NCBI GenBank assembly: GCA_032358165.1
Contig: JAALGY010000015.1
Span: forward strand, 2,666,001 to 2,730,000
Direction: 5' to 3'
Origin: Diplosphaera chodatii
Lineage: Eukaryota; Chlorophyta; Trebouxiophyceae; Prasiolales; Stichococcaceae
Length of the DNA stretch: 64,000 nucleotides
Every line of letters starts with the position of its first letter. The stretch's first letter is position 1. Both the position numbers and the translations under genes were made by a program. Below the pieces are notes generated by a model. That model was not told the DNA's origin. It ran no database searches and was given only the letters and a program-made list of their open reading frames with translations. Shown here piece after piece: positions 22,987-35,700 of this stretch.

Positions 22987-25900
22987 ATGCAGCCGCGTGG
23001 TGCCATAAACGACCTGCCAGGGGATCTGCTGGAGCGGGTGCTGGCGCATGTGCCCTTCCCTGAAAGGTGCGGTGGGCGCCATTGTCATCAGCTTGCGCCT
23101 TCCCGCCTTGCTGGCCTGCAGACGCATACATGCTGCAAAACGCTGTGCACGAAGCTGCACACGTTGTTGGTGCTCAGCCCCTCAGCACATTGCAGGGTCA
23201 GAGCCGCAGCCGTGTGTCGAGCATGGCGCCAGTACATGGCGCAGCGTGGTCTGCTCATCTGGCAGGTCAGATTGGGACACTGCTCGACATGCCACTCACA
23301 AGCACCACCTGACGCCGTGACCATGCACTACTGAGGGGTGCTATGCGATAAATGCGTGCACTCAGTTGCCGTAACGGTGCAGGCGGCCAGCATCTCTGGG
23401 GATCCAAAGCGCGGGGAATGTGCAGCTAGGGACAGGATGCGGCGGTTCCTGTCACTGCAGCACTGGCTGCGGCGCCACGGCAGCGGCATGTTGCAGCTGC
23501 AGTGCAGCACATCATTCTCCAATGGGGTGGGCCCATGCAGCACCATAGATGAATTCGTAGACCAACTGCCTGCTGCATGCCACAGCATGTCCTATGGTGC
23601 TGCACAGTTGCACTGGTTGCAGCACTGCGCTCCTGCCTGAGATGCGTGCACCAATCCAGCATGCGATGTACACTGACGACTTGAGAGTTCTTTTGAGAGA
23701 AAGCATGGGCTTGATGTTGACATGGCTGCCTGATGGCAGCAAATCGCACGTGGCTGCCAGTTCGACCAGTTCACAGCAAAGGACTGCATGATGCCTACAC
23801 TGCTGTCCACCCTCGCCGCTGCCGCGCCCTCACTGCAGGTGCGGATTTCACCACAAGTGCTGGCAGAACCGTCATGCTGACACCACAGCTGCTTTGGTCA
23901 TCTGCAGGATGAATGTTGGATGTGATGCCTCATGTGCAGGCGCTGCGGCTGGATGCTGATGCCGCCCAGGCCCTGACCGACAGCAGCATGGTGGGCATCG
24001 CCAGCATGGGTGATCACCTGCGGCAGCTGGCTCTGCTCGGGCTGCAGCATGTGTCCGATGACGGCCTGGTGGCAGCACTGGCACAGCTACCCATGCTGCA
24101 GGTGAACCATGGCAGCGGGCGGTTGACCGCAGCATGCAGTGGCATACAATGGGCGTCATCTGCCGCCTGTCAACATGTGTATGTCAGCAAAGGGCAGCGC
24201 TGGAGAGTGGGTGCTTGAGAGGCACACATCCGAGCCTTGCTGCATCCACCTACATGCGGCAGCTGCTTTGCATGCTGTGATGTGTGAGCAATATGGGGTG
24301 TTGTCTTGCGGCTGCAGGAGCTGGCTGTCATGTTCGTGGAGGAGACGGAAGCGCGTGACATGGTGCCGTCCACATATGGCGAGCTTGCATACCTATACAA
24401 GCCACCTGACACGATACGGCTGCTGGCGCACATTGCTGTGTCATACCCGGTATGCAGGCTTGCTCCATGCATCAGCCGGAGGGTGCAGTCACGGCTGCCA
24501 CCCACTCCCCCCTCGATTGGAATCACCCACCTGCAGTAGTATGCACTTATGTCTGCATCAATGGCCAGCTTGCAATGCTGCAGCGCAGGATGCAGTGACA
24601 CAGTGAAATGGGTGTACAGCCGGCCGGTCATATGCAGGCACTTCGCATGCTGGCACTTGGTCACCTTCCACGCCAGGACCAGGGCAACGATGACGCATAT
24701 CTGATGTCGGAAGAGGTCATGGCGCTGCCGACAACAGTCTCGCGAGTCTCGGCGCTGAGCTGCCTGCTGCTGCGAGACATTGGCTGGGGCCATGCGCCTG
24801 ATGCCCTGCCACAGCTGCAGCAGGTGCCATGCTGCACTTGCTGGGACTCGAGCATCCAAATCTCTGGATGTGTTCCTGCGCTGTTGTAGGGTGAATCTGA
24901 GCTGGGCTGTGCCATGCTCTGCATTGGCGCCGGCTGCTACAGCCCAGACACATCTGACGGCATCAAGCAAGAAGTCATGCAGTAGTTAAGCAGTGGCGTC
25001 TTGATGCATGCAATAAGTGTCAAGGTGCATAACTGCATACGGCCTGTGCGGTGCATGGGTCACACGAACACGACCGCCACTGGTTGCTACCCTGTCTGCG
25101 CCGCAGCTGCGGAGACTGTCCCTCCGATGCGGGTACAGCGGGACCAGCGACCCTGGGCCGGAGTTTCCGCCCCATCTCAGCACCCTTACGGGCTTGGAAG
25201 CGCTGCAGGTGAGGAAGCATTTCACCCTCTCCCGCTGGTTTCGATACAGGGAGCAGGTATGTTGGCAAGCATATTAGACGAAGGCGGGAGATGTATGTCG
25301 TCACCTACATAGGATGTCCCACACTGCAGCATGGCTTAGTGTATGCCGTTTGTGTTGCGGACTTGCTGGCCCAACTGGGATGGCTGTTGAAGTTGCTGCT
25401 GTACAGCCCATCCGCAGCAAGCGCTGATGAGCAAAATCGGGGTGATGGCATGGACTGGGACGTGAGCTCAACATGCAGCTGAAGCCACATTCGGATGCTC
25501 CCTTCATGCAGGCGACGCTGCCGGCCTGGCCGGACCGGTTGCCGCTGGCCCTCACGCACCTTGTGCTGTCGCCTTTGTACGACTGGCACATGGACGCCAC
25601 GGCAGACCATGTCGAGGGCTGCGCCACCTTCCTACGCGTGCATTTGCCGCCGCTATGTGGGCTGCGCCACCTAGCATTCCATGGCCTGCACGAGGTCGGC
25701 ACCAGCTGCCTGCGAGAAGTCTGCAGCGCTGCTGCAGCGTTGCCGCAGCTGATCAGCCTGCACGTGGTACGAGGATTCAAGCTGGCCTCAAATTGCTGAT
25801 CGAGCCCTCTATGTAACTGGCGCTGTGCATGGCAAAGGGATGATTTCGATGCTGTAGTTTGCTCGTGCGATGTCTGCAGTGCGTGTGGATTGGAACATGA

Positions 25901-27082
25901 TGTGCAGCACTGCCAGTTAATTAATGTGCAGGTGAACTGTGACCTGCGGAATGTGCCACTGGAGATGTGCGAGCTGGCGCAGCTGCAGCTGCTCAACCTG
26001 TCGCAAAACGGGTCGCTGCGGGAGGACGGCTACCGTGACCTTGCACAGGCACCCTGCACAAGGTGCTTCAGCATGTGGGACCTCTGATGCTGTATGTTGC
26101 GGGTTTGACCAGGCAGGTCGAGCGTAGGTGTGCACTGGACTGCATTGCCACAGTCCTGTCACGTGTGCACATGCATAGTCTCTACTTCTTTTCAATACCC
26201 TGCTCTTATCAATTCTGCTTTGCATTCTTTGCAGTTGACATCATGCAGGCAGCTGGACCTGCGCTGCAGCAGATGGCGGAATGTGTGGCGACCATCAGCT
26301 CCGCTCAAGTGAGAGCTGCATTTGTATGTCTTTGCTTACATTGCAGCAGATGGGTGCCGAAGCAAGTTGGCACCCTTGAAGCAAGAAATGACAAGGGCAA
26401 TGTGCACTGCAGATTGCCGCAGTTCGCTGCAGGGTACACACACTAGCGTCTGATGGCAAAGCTTTGGAGCAAGCTTGCTTGCAGGCCAGACGTACTTGGG
26501 GCAATAGCAGCCATGCCAGCCCTGGAGCTACTGGCGCTGCCGCATACCGAGGCCTACCGGCCATCCTCTGAGGTGCATCACGAGACACAACAGGCATGCC
26601 AGATGCAGTCAGCCAAGTGGCCAGCACCTTGCTGGCGGTGGAGCGGTGCAATGCCGCCCATGGCTTTTTGTGTATGCCCAGCCATCCACATGAGGCATTT
26701 GAGGCATCTGCCGTCGACCAGTCTGGTCGAACAAAGTTGCCAGCCTCATCCCAGATATAGCAGCTATCATGAATAGCACATGAACGCCACAGCTGTCAGC
26801 CAGGCTGCTGGCTGTGCCGCACTGAGTATGTGCATGCCCAGAGGCGTGATCAACTGTAGAAACACCCCCCAGCGCTTGCTCTTTGTCGCGTTCCTGCAGG
26901 AGCTGGCCCAGCTGGCAGAACGCCGTGGGGCAGGCATGCCGCCCATCAGGGTGGTAGAAAACATGCCAAAGTCGGACAGTTGGGCTGCAGTGGGTGTTGA
27001 GCTGCCCTTCGGAGAGGTCAATCAGATGCTGGCCGTGCAGCTGGACAGCAGCATCGTGAGAGGTGTTCCCACCGACTGGTAG
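22987..27082 (+). pseudogene. F-box/LRR gene A3, single-base frameshift in exon 10
   Basis: Exons: 22987-23066, 23196-23265, 23383-23526, 23770-23838, 23940-24101, 24318-24449, 24638-24823, 25107-25208, 25512-25766, 25932-26062, 26235-26308, 26485-26572, 26900-27082. Domain order is as in A2, with LPGDLLERVLAHVPFPE at the F-box. Exon 10 is 131 nt, not 132: the run written CCCC in A2 is CCC here (26052-26054), so frame is lost at about residue 441, just before the exon end, and the C-terminal block is read wrongly. Exons 11-13 themselves stay open in the ancestral frame, with an intact end at VQLDSSIVRGVP. The loss is recent or a homopolymer sequencing error. An in-frame ATG 27 nt upstream (22960) is an alternative start. 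The rest of the F-box and LRR region is uninterrupted, so a protein with an altered tail is possible. Confidence 0.65.
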
Positions 27083-27647
27083 AGTGCCGGCACCGTCACA
27101 GCAGGCAGTCATCGCAAGTCGGTGGCGCAGCTGTACAACAGGCATTGCAGCCTGTCAATGCTATCTGCAGTTTGAGAAGGCAAATAAACAAGCTAGCGTG
27201 TTGCTCATCGTTAGACCTTGGCATACACGGAATCATAGGATGTGCATTCATCTGGATCTGAAAGAGGATGTGCAGCCATTATCTGGCGGAAGGCAGGGCG
27301 ACACGCTCAAAAATAACGAAGCTTAACGAAGCAGCAGTACGTAACACGTCTCCATCGAATGGTGACACCCGACTTGCGTACGACATAAACATTCAGGGAC
27401 GCTTCACAAATCCACAGAGCAGTGTTAGAAACACGAACGCGGCTGTGTGCCAGTAGTTTCATCAAGCTGCGATTCGTGACGGCATGCTAATGGTGGTGAT
27501 ACCAGATCAACAACACCTGTGTGTACAAATCAGTCCGATTGTGCCAGCTTTTGCCGGCTGTTTGGGTCGCCCCAAGTCGCATTGCTGCTGCGGATTCAGT
27601 TCGAAGGCTCTGTGGTTGCCGTCAACGAGTATGCGGTCACTGTTGGC
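27083..27647. other. Intergenic, 5' flank of gene B3
   Basis: No gene was seen. It contains the B-type flank shared with B1 and B2. Confidence 0.45.
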
Positions 27648-30600
27648 ATGATGCGCAGGCCACAGCCAACAGTACAACGACATGAGTCAGCCCAAGCCCG
27701 GTCGATCGAGCCGACAAATCGCAATGCCAACCATGTCAGCCTGATGACTGCTCAGGACCTGCCAGGAGAGGTGGTGGAGCGGGTGCTGGCGCATGTGCCC
27801 TTCCCTGAAAGGTGCGGTGGCCACCGTGCCTGTGCGTGTATATATGCATACATGCTCTGCTTAGCCGTTCAATGGCTTCTGCAAGCTTATAGCGCTGATA
27901 GCATACGTTTCAACGTTGGCTTGGATGCGTTCATGCAGGATCAGGGCCGCAGCCGTCTGCCGTGCATGGCGCTATTACCTGTCACATCACGGCCTGCCGC
28001 TGTGGCAGGCACGCTGGGAGTCCAATTTTGACACGCCACCTATCTGAGCTATCCTGCCAGCCTTTCCAGGCGGTCTGCTGTGTGGAGTCATCCATTGCCT
28101 GTCATGGTGACAGCGCAGGTGGCCAGCTTTGATGCTGGTGGCAAGCGGCACCACGGCATTCAGGAGCAGATCCCGCTGTCTTTGTCACTCCAGCGCTGGC
28201 TGTGGCGACACGGAAAGGGCCTTCTGCAGCTGCAGTGCTGCACATCGTTCGACGATGACGGGGTGGGCTGCACATTGCACACTGGAGCATTGGTGCAGCA
28301 TGACATCATCCTTTGCACATGCAGTTTATGTGCATTATGAGCCCTGCCCTCTCAATGCAACCACCATGCAGGTGCACATCGAATAATGGCGCAGGAGTCC
28401 ACATGATCCGATGTGGGCAGTACACGATCGAGGGGTGCAACAATAGCATGTCTTGGTGCTTGCCAGGAAACGGGAGATGACGGACTGCTGGCTGCTCTTT
28501 TGGCTGGTCTCGCCGCTGCTGCACCCTCACTGCAGGTGCAGCTCTGTAGCCATGTGCGTCCTGAAATGCAAGCTAACCACCCTGGCCACAGCCATAAGTA
28601 TGGCACAGTGCTAGCTGCATTAGGATCAGCATTGCTTCTTGCATCGCACAGTGTGCCGCCACCAGGGCAACAGCCCCTCATGTTATCAGCTCTAACATCG
28701 CCTAATCCATTGCAGGCCCTGCGGCTGGACGGTCATGCCAGCGGGACCCTGACCGACAGCAGCCTGGTGGGCATTGCCGGCATGGGCGGCTGCTTGCGGC
28801 AGCTGGCGCTGCTCAGGCTGCTGCGTGTGACACAGGACTGTCTTGTCGCAGCTCTGGCGGAGCTTCCCATGCTGCAGGTGAGTCGTTGTTGCCACCTGGC
28901 CAGCAGCTGCTTCTGCAGGATGGCACCAGTGACTAACATCAGGGAGCGCTGCACACGGTGCTGAATGCGTTGCTGCATGGGCTAGCACATATGGTCCTCG
29001 CAACTATTCCTCCAGATATATGTTATGCAACGGGGTGCAACATGTGGGCAGGTTAGACCGCCAACAGCCTGAAGCGTTTTCCTCCTCAAGGTGTTGTGCA
29101 CTGCAAATGCAGGATCTGGCTGTTATGTACATCACGGATCGAGATGCCATATCCTGGATATATCAAGAGGAGCCAAATGCGTGTGAAGCCCCCGACTGGA
29201 TGGAATTGACGGCAGAGATTGCTGCTTCATGCCCGGTATGCACCATGACCAGCGCTCATGAGCAACCCTGTGCAGCCGCATCAAACATTGGAGTAGGTAC
29301 CCATTGGGTTTCCACATTTTGTACGGAACTGACTGCTGGTCTGGGTGATACACCTCATCACTGGCCTAGATGCAGCCTCTGAGGAATTTGTGCAGGGGTT
29401 ACGAACGTTGGCGCTCGGTGAGTTGTCACGCGATGGGCCTATCGACGATGTGTACCTGAGCACACTGCCATTGCCGGCGTCATTTTCGCGGCTTACTGCG
29501 CTGAGCAGCCTGGCGCTGCACAACACTGGCTGGGAGTACGCCCCAGATGGGCTGCCGTGTGTGCCGCAGGTACAGCACCTGCGATGACCAAGGCTGCGAA
29601 GAGTTGATGAACTTCCGTGGTGTTGTAGGGTCATTGCAGCTTGTATGCATCCTGTGTCATGACAGCACCCGCTGCCAGTGGTCGATGTTTGCGTGCACCT
29701 GAATGCTTCCTGCTGCTTTGCTCTTGATGCCACTCTGCATATTCCTGCGTGCCAGCCGCAACTCCTCGGACACCCTGCTGATTGTCCTGCTTGCAGCTGC
29801 GTGAACTGTCCCTCATGGCCGACCACAGCGAGTCAAGCAAATGTCGGGCGTCTTTTAGCCACCAACTCAGCACCCTCTCGGGCTTGCTGACATTGCAGGT
29901 GCAGTAGTCCAACCTAGCTTGCTGAGACATCTGGCCATTTGTGCCGGGCCTGCTGTTGTATGTGTATGGACGAGATCGTGGCACCGAAGATAACTTTGAG
30001 TGTTCCATCCTGCTGGAGCCACGTTTTGTTGCTGAGCCCAGGCAGTGATTGTTGATCAAGTGTGTCAAGCTTTTGGTGACTGGTCACCAGTGAGCCTCTC
30101 ACGCTACTGCTTGCAGGCAGTGCTTCCAATCTGGCTGGGCCGCATGCCACCCAGCCTTACACAGCTTGTGCTGAAGCCACTGTATTCGTGGGACGAAATA
30201 TGGGACGACGAGGAAGACATTCCAGATGGGTACAAACTCTTCTTGGACGTCCACCTGCCGGCATTAAGCAACCTGCGGCACCTGGCCTTTCATGGCGAGG
30301 ATGGGGTGGACGACCTCTTCCTGCAGCGCCTGTGCACCGCTACCGGGGCGCTGCCAGCATTGATCAGCTTGCACCTGGTGCGGGGGCTGATTTGGCCTGT
30401 AAATTTCGGAGCAAGATGTTCAGTCTGTTTGGCATACTGAACATGATCATGTAGGAGTTGCAGTCGGTCAGCGGATTGTGCCGCACCATGAACATCACCA
30501 TTTGTGACCCATGCGCAGGTGGACTGCGGTATGAGTGTCGTGCCCACGGAACTGTGCGAGCTGTCGCGTCTGCAGCTGCTCAACCTGTCGAAGAATGGGC

Positions 30601-31655
30601 AACTGCAGAGCAAAGGTTACAGCCAGCTTGCACAGGCGCCACTGCACAAGGTGCGTTGAATGGCCATTCAGACCTCCGCCACATGCCACACTGCTCACCA
30701 TGACACAATTGCGTTGAAATTGTGATACGCACAGACAAACAGGACTCCACTGGTCTTCCTTGCTTCCTGAGACATCCTGTGTTAGCTGCAGCTGGCAAGC
30801 TGCAAAGGGCTGGACCTTCGGTGTAAACCACGTCCCCGACGCTCCTTATGCTTGAGTGAGTCGACGGCTGCTCTTGCTGCAGTCTCAGGGACTTGTGCTG
30901 GGTAGTAATCAATGCGGTGCAGCACGTTCAGTGGACCAGCAGACAGTTCAACCAGCTACCAATTGCTGAAAACCGATGGCAGACCAGGCAGCGCTGCTGC
31001 ACAGGCCAGGCGCTGTCCTGGCGATCGTGGGCATGCCCTCCCTGGAGCGGCTGGCGCTGCCCGTCCATGACAAGGGCGCCCCTGAAGCGACATCCCCTGA
31101 GGTGCAGTTGTGGACTGCTGAACAGCAACAGTGGCAGAATTGGTACCACTAACCAACCGATCTTTGTAGCTGCAGCCGCGTTGCATTGTAACAAACAGCT
31201 GGGCCTTGCCATGGCCTCTCAACGTGTTCTGTTACGATATCTTGTGTTGATAGCCATGCACGCCTCTGCCTGATCACTCCACTGCTACACGTAACAGTAT
31301 CAGAAGTCTCCTGTATGGCTTAACGACATGACCTGTGCACACAGCTTTTTGGAAATTGGGCTTGCCTGTTATTACATCATTCAGCCAGGTGAAACATGGT
31401 CAGAAGTAGGTGCGGTTGGGCGACAGCTCGAATGAGCCCTCATGCCTCCCGGTCTGCCCTGCAGGAGCTCGCGGAATGGCGCGGCGCCGGGCGCCGGGTC
31501 TGCCGCCTATCAGGGTGGTCGCAAACATGCCTGAGTCGGACTGCTGGGCGGCAGTGGACCTCGAGCTGCCCTTCGAGGAAGTCAATGATGTGCTGGGGTT
31601 GCAGCTGGACCGCAGCATTGTGCGGGGGGTTCCACTCACCAGAATCAGCTGGTAG
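27648..31655 (+). pseudogene. F-box/LRR gene B3, two single-base deletions near the 3' end
   Basis: Exons: 27648-27811, 27939-28008, 28119-28262, 28467-28535, 28716-28877, 29113-29235, 29396-29569, 29797-29898, 30117-30377, 30519-30650, 30792-30855, 31005-31101, 31465-31655. The F-box and LRR exons 1-10 (467 residues) are open. Exon 11 is 64 nt against 65 in B1 and B2, with one base missing around 30,846-30,849. Exon 13 is 191 nt, lacking one base near 31,471-31,478 relative to B2. The two deletions do not restore frame. The ancestral end (ADMPESDCW-like region, then VQLD analogue LQLDRSIVRGVP) is still visible in its own frame. Exons 1-5 and their introns are almost identical to B2, while later exons diverge more. 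Intron 2 has a GC donor (28009); intron 5 has GT, unlike B1 and B2. Confidence 0.65.
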
Positions 31656-32302
31656 TGCAGCGGCACCACCACCATGGTTCCTGAGATGCAAGTGCTTCTG
31701 CTGCCGACGTCCATGTGCTGCTTCAGGATGAGTTCAAGCTAGCAATACCGCCTCACGAGACAGCCTGCTTGCTGTCACGAATCTGCATATTGCGGGGAAA
31801 ATGAGTCAGAAGTTGGGGGTCGCCGCATGGTGTGATGCCATGCCGGCCTCAAATCTGGAGGTAGTCTGATGGAAGTGAGGTGTTCTAACAATTGGTTAGC
31901 AGGCGATCACATACTGTACGCAAGATTTCGTCACCTGCGTTGGAACCAGTGCTTTGAGACTGTGTGCCACTGGTTCGCTGAGCTAGTTACACCGTAGGAA
32001 TGGCGCAGGTCGTCTCTAACCCGCAGGATGCAATGGCCGCAGCGGCGCCTGCGTTTATTGAACGCAGTACTAAACGCTGGTTAGTACACAAGGAAAAACG
32101 TTGGTGCACCTGATGACAGTTCTGATGCCAGCACTACGTAGGCAACATCCTCCGCTAGATGGGCAGAAGCCGTGAAATGTTTGCTCTTGATCGTAGCACA
32201 TCCCTGATATACGGCGGCATGTTCCTTTTCACACCCCTTGTGGTGACCGTCTCCAGCCCCCTGCCAACAAGTGTTGTGGTCGTGAGATGCTCGTTGCTGG
32301 CT

Positions 32303-32326
32303 GCAACCTTGCAACCTTGCAACCTT
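32303..32326. repeat. Threefold tandem 8-mer
   Basis: GCAACCTT is repeated three times directly before the hairpin at 32326. Confidence 0.8.
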
Positions 32327-32364
32327 GGGCGGCGATTTAGGCTCAGCAGTGAAATCGCCGCCCA
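32326..32364. repeat. 13-bp perfect inverted repeat with 13-nt loop
   Basis: TGGGCGGCGATTT at 32326-32338 pairs perfectly with 32352-32364. It lies in the spacer between the array and gene C. Function unknown. Confidence 0.8.
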
Positions 32365-32728
32365 GGGCACCTGTAATTGTGCACAGCAATAGTGCAGCCT
32401 GCAGCTGAGGTGCTGCGCTACTGATGCAAGTTTGGCAGCAACGCATCCAGCAAAGAGGTGGCGACCAACAGTCAAGCTTGACCCACCATTCCACTTCTGG
32501 CAGGTGCAGCATGAGCGGTTTCAGGCGGCACGATGGGCGTCGAGACCTGCATCCAAGCCTCACAATGCGTGACGCATGATAAACAAAGCACAATGCAGCA
32601 TCAGCCGCTTACTTCCCGGTGCCCCCGACCTGTTTTCACGCAGGAGCTGGTCATTTGACTTCGGTCTTGCTTGGACAAGAGGGGCGATGCTGGCTTGCCA
32701 TCATGGGCAGAAGGGCGCAGACCACAAC

Positions 32729-35700
32729 ATGTCCATATCAGCGCTGCCTCCAGAGCTGCTGCAGCATATTTGCAGCTTCTTGCAAGACCCAGACGATCTT
32801 GCAAATTGCCACCTGGTCGACACGAGGTGTGTGTGCTCTGCACTGCATATGACTTCATGGTCTGCGGAAACCCGCCCTTCTCTGGTACGATGCTGCGCTC
32901 GACCATGCACGTCCCATGGAGCATTGTGCACGATTGGCCTCAACCTTGCGATTTCACCATGTTGTGCAGGTTTTGTCAGGCAGCAAGGGCTGCGCTGCAC
33001 AGTGCAGAGCCGCAGCACCCAGCCTTCCTCGAGCTGGCGCTGCGGCACCGCTACCCGCTGCGCCACCTCGGCACCGCTGACCTGCCCTTCTGCAACTTGG
33101 ATTCCTTCCTAGCAAAGGTGCAGCACCCGCCACTGCAGAAGCACGTCCATGAAACAAGTCACCAGCAAGCAGCTGCAGCTGCACTCACGCCACATCTGTA
33201 AGGATCCAACAGATCTGCCCAACAACACTTCCAAATTGCACCAAAAATACACATATCAATGATGTGTTTGAGGTATTTGCACGGCACAGGCGCCCAGCAG
33301 CTTGACATCTTTGGACATTGCCGGGCAGACGCTCGTGGAGGATTGGGATGGGTGGGACTGTGCGGATCATATGCTACCGATGACCAAAGTGCTCCAGGGC
33401 ATCAGCAGCCTGCGCACCCTGGCCTGCCCGGTGTGCGCTTTCAGCCTGATGAGCAGCTCTGGCTGCATGCTGTCCAGTGGCAATATTGCATTGTCCTCGG
33501 CAACCCCTCAAATGTTTCTCCCTTCATGAGCCATGCCTTCTGCTGCCTATGCGAAGCTTCTGTGCCATTCTCGTATTTGATGCACACCGCACTGCCCCTC
33601 TCAGGTGGACAAAGGTAGCCTCAAGTGCTTCCAGCCGCACCTTGCTAGAATGAAGCAGCTGCACCTTAAGTTGACAGATTCCGAGATATATGACAGCCAG
33701 GTAGGCGGATCAAAGAAATATGCCAGAAGCTACCCAATGGACTGACTGCAGATGGCATGGCACATGTGTTTTAGCTGGGTATGAGCTATTGAGGAGCTTG
33801 ACCCGTCTGCAGAGCCTTTGGTACCTGACAAATCTCACACGACTGACGGTCAGCAACAACTGTTTGACGGATTGCGATCCGCTACTGGATGCACTGGCCA
33901 GAGTGACATCGCTCCGGGCGCTGCGCCTCCCAATGCTAACTTGTCTGCCCAGCCCATCGCCCCTTTCGGCACTCAGGTAGGCACTGTTGGGCCCAGGACT
34001 ACTGCAAGGAAACTCACAGGCCAATTTCTTTTCGACCTGTGCGCATTAGCAAGCCCGCCTGCTGGGCATGACTGAGCAACTATGCAGCTTGCGGCTGCCT
34101 GGGCCTGCTGGCATTGCTTGTTTGTTGTATGGGGCTGCCGCTGTAACTGGGTGCTGCAGGGTCAGCATGATGTGCCTGCACGGCGGTTGTACAGCAGTCG
34201 CTTGACTTCCATGCAGCAACCTGACGGCCCTCGGTTTGGGCGAGACATTTGAAGGAATACGAACAAATGGCGCGGCTGGCTGCTGCAACATCACTGCGCT
34301 GGCAGAGGCACTGCCACAGCTTCGGGCCTTAGACCTTGGTGCCTGCGCAGAGCCTGCAGACGAAAAAGGTTGGCAATGGTTGTCAGCATGCACACTTGCA
34401 TTGCAAGAAGCGAATTGGCTGAACGATATCGTGATGCGGGCTGCTATAGTGCGTTTGTGAGAGTTTGAAATCCTGGGTGATGCTGTAAATCACTATCATG
34501 CAGAGCATGGCGTCCTGTCCAAAGTGCCGCAGTTGCAGCACCTGAGCCTGGAACATGGCTTTGAATGTTGCAGCTTGGGTGCAGCACTCCCTACCATGAC
34601 TGGTACATGCACACAGCCTGTATCCACTTTTATTCGCAATTCTTTACGCCTGAGCATGCTGAACTCAAAGCACTTGGTAGCCAAGTCACGTCAGAATTTA
34701 GCTGCCATAACTTTCGTGAATCCCAATGTCTCTGCATATCATGATGTTAAGTGGTGTGTGCTTCTGACGCAGGCTTGCAAGCGTTGTATGTCTGGTCCAA
34801 CGATGGCTACCAGACGGAGGATTTACAAGTTCTAGCCCAAGTGACCAGCCTGACGGCGCTGTTTCTTGAGGGAGTTCGCCCCACTGGATCGACCACAAGG
34901 TGCACACAGATTCCATTGATATCAAAGCTGAGGAAGACGTGTTTATGGCAAATCGCCCACACCAGCCGTAGAGCTCCAATCGGCTCGCAGGAGCTAGCAT
35001 CTCAACACTCTGTATACTGCGCATCATACCATGCGACTCCAGGACCGCAACATCAGCTCGCAAGCCTTTGACCAGCTGTATTGTAACATGCAGCGCCATT
35101 ACTGACATGCTCAAGGCGCTGGGTCCCCGGCTGCAGCGGCTGACACTGCTTGCTGCTGTTACCAACTATAATCCGCTGCGCGGGAGCCACGATAGCCTGT
35201 TTCCTGCAATACTGGCGCACTGCCCGCTGCTCGCTCACCTGGCAATAGACGACCTCGGAGCCGGCAGCGTGGCAGCGGTATGGTTCATGGACAGCTGCAG
35301 CTGGCTTTCTGCTCATCCATTAGCAGATCGCCGTGTAGGGCCTGCCATGGTCCAGATTGCATGGGGCTGTACATGTTAGTGCTGAATGGTCTCATCTGTC
35401 AATGTGCAGGAGCTGCCTTATGGGCAGCTGACACGCTGCACCCAACTGCACTTGTCTTACCTTGGAGAGGTCCGGAGGCATAATGACAACAGCCTGCCAG
35501 TTCAGAGGAACAAAGGAGTGTGCGACGCGATTGTCTGGCTGTTTGTGTCCATGTTCTGCTCTATTCTGCGCAGGTGGCCGGTGTGCCAGCAGATGTGCTG
35601 CTTCCACGGCTTTCCAAGGTGCGCCGCCTGCAACTGGACATTGGCTTGAGGGCCACTGCTCAGGACCACGGGCTGTCTTCAATCCTTAAAGGTATGTGAA

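Larger units (their letters stand above)
31656..32728. other. Array right boundary and spacer before gene C
   Basis: Up to about 32,050 this is the B-gene 3' flank also found after B2. At gcggcgcctg the match to the A3 upstream region stops and unrelated sequence begins. The rest holds a triplicated 8-mer and a hairpin, listed separately. No coding gene was recognised; a 170-codon minus-strand frame at 32081-32593 has no recognisable features. Confidence 0.55.

Noticed and set aside
1..32050. CRISPR-like or satellite array
   Set aside because: The repeat units are multi-kilobase genes with introns; there are no short direct repeats with spacers.
32081..32593. 170-codon minus-strand frame in the spacer before gene C
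   Set aside because: No recognisable motif; cysteine-rich and low-complexity composition, and it spans the hairpin.
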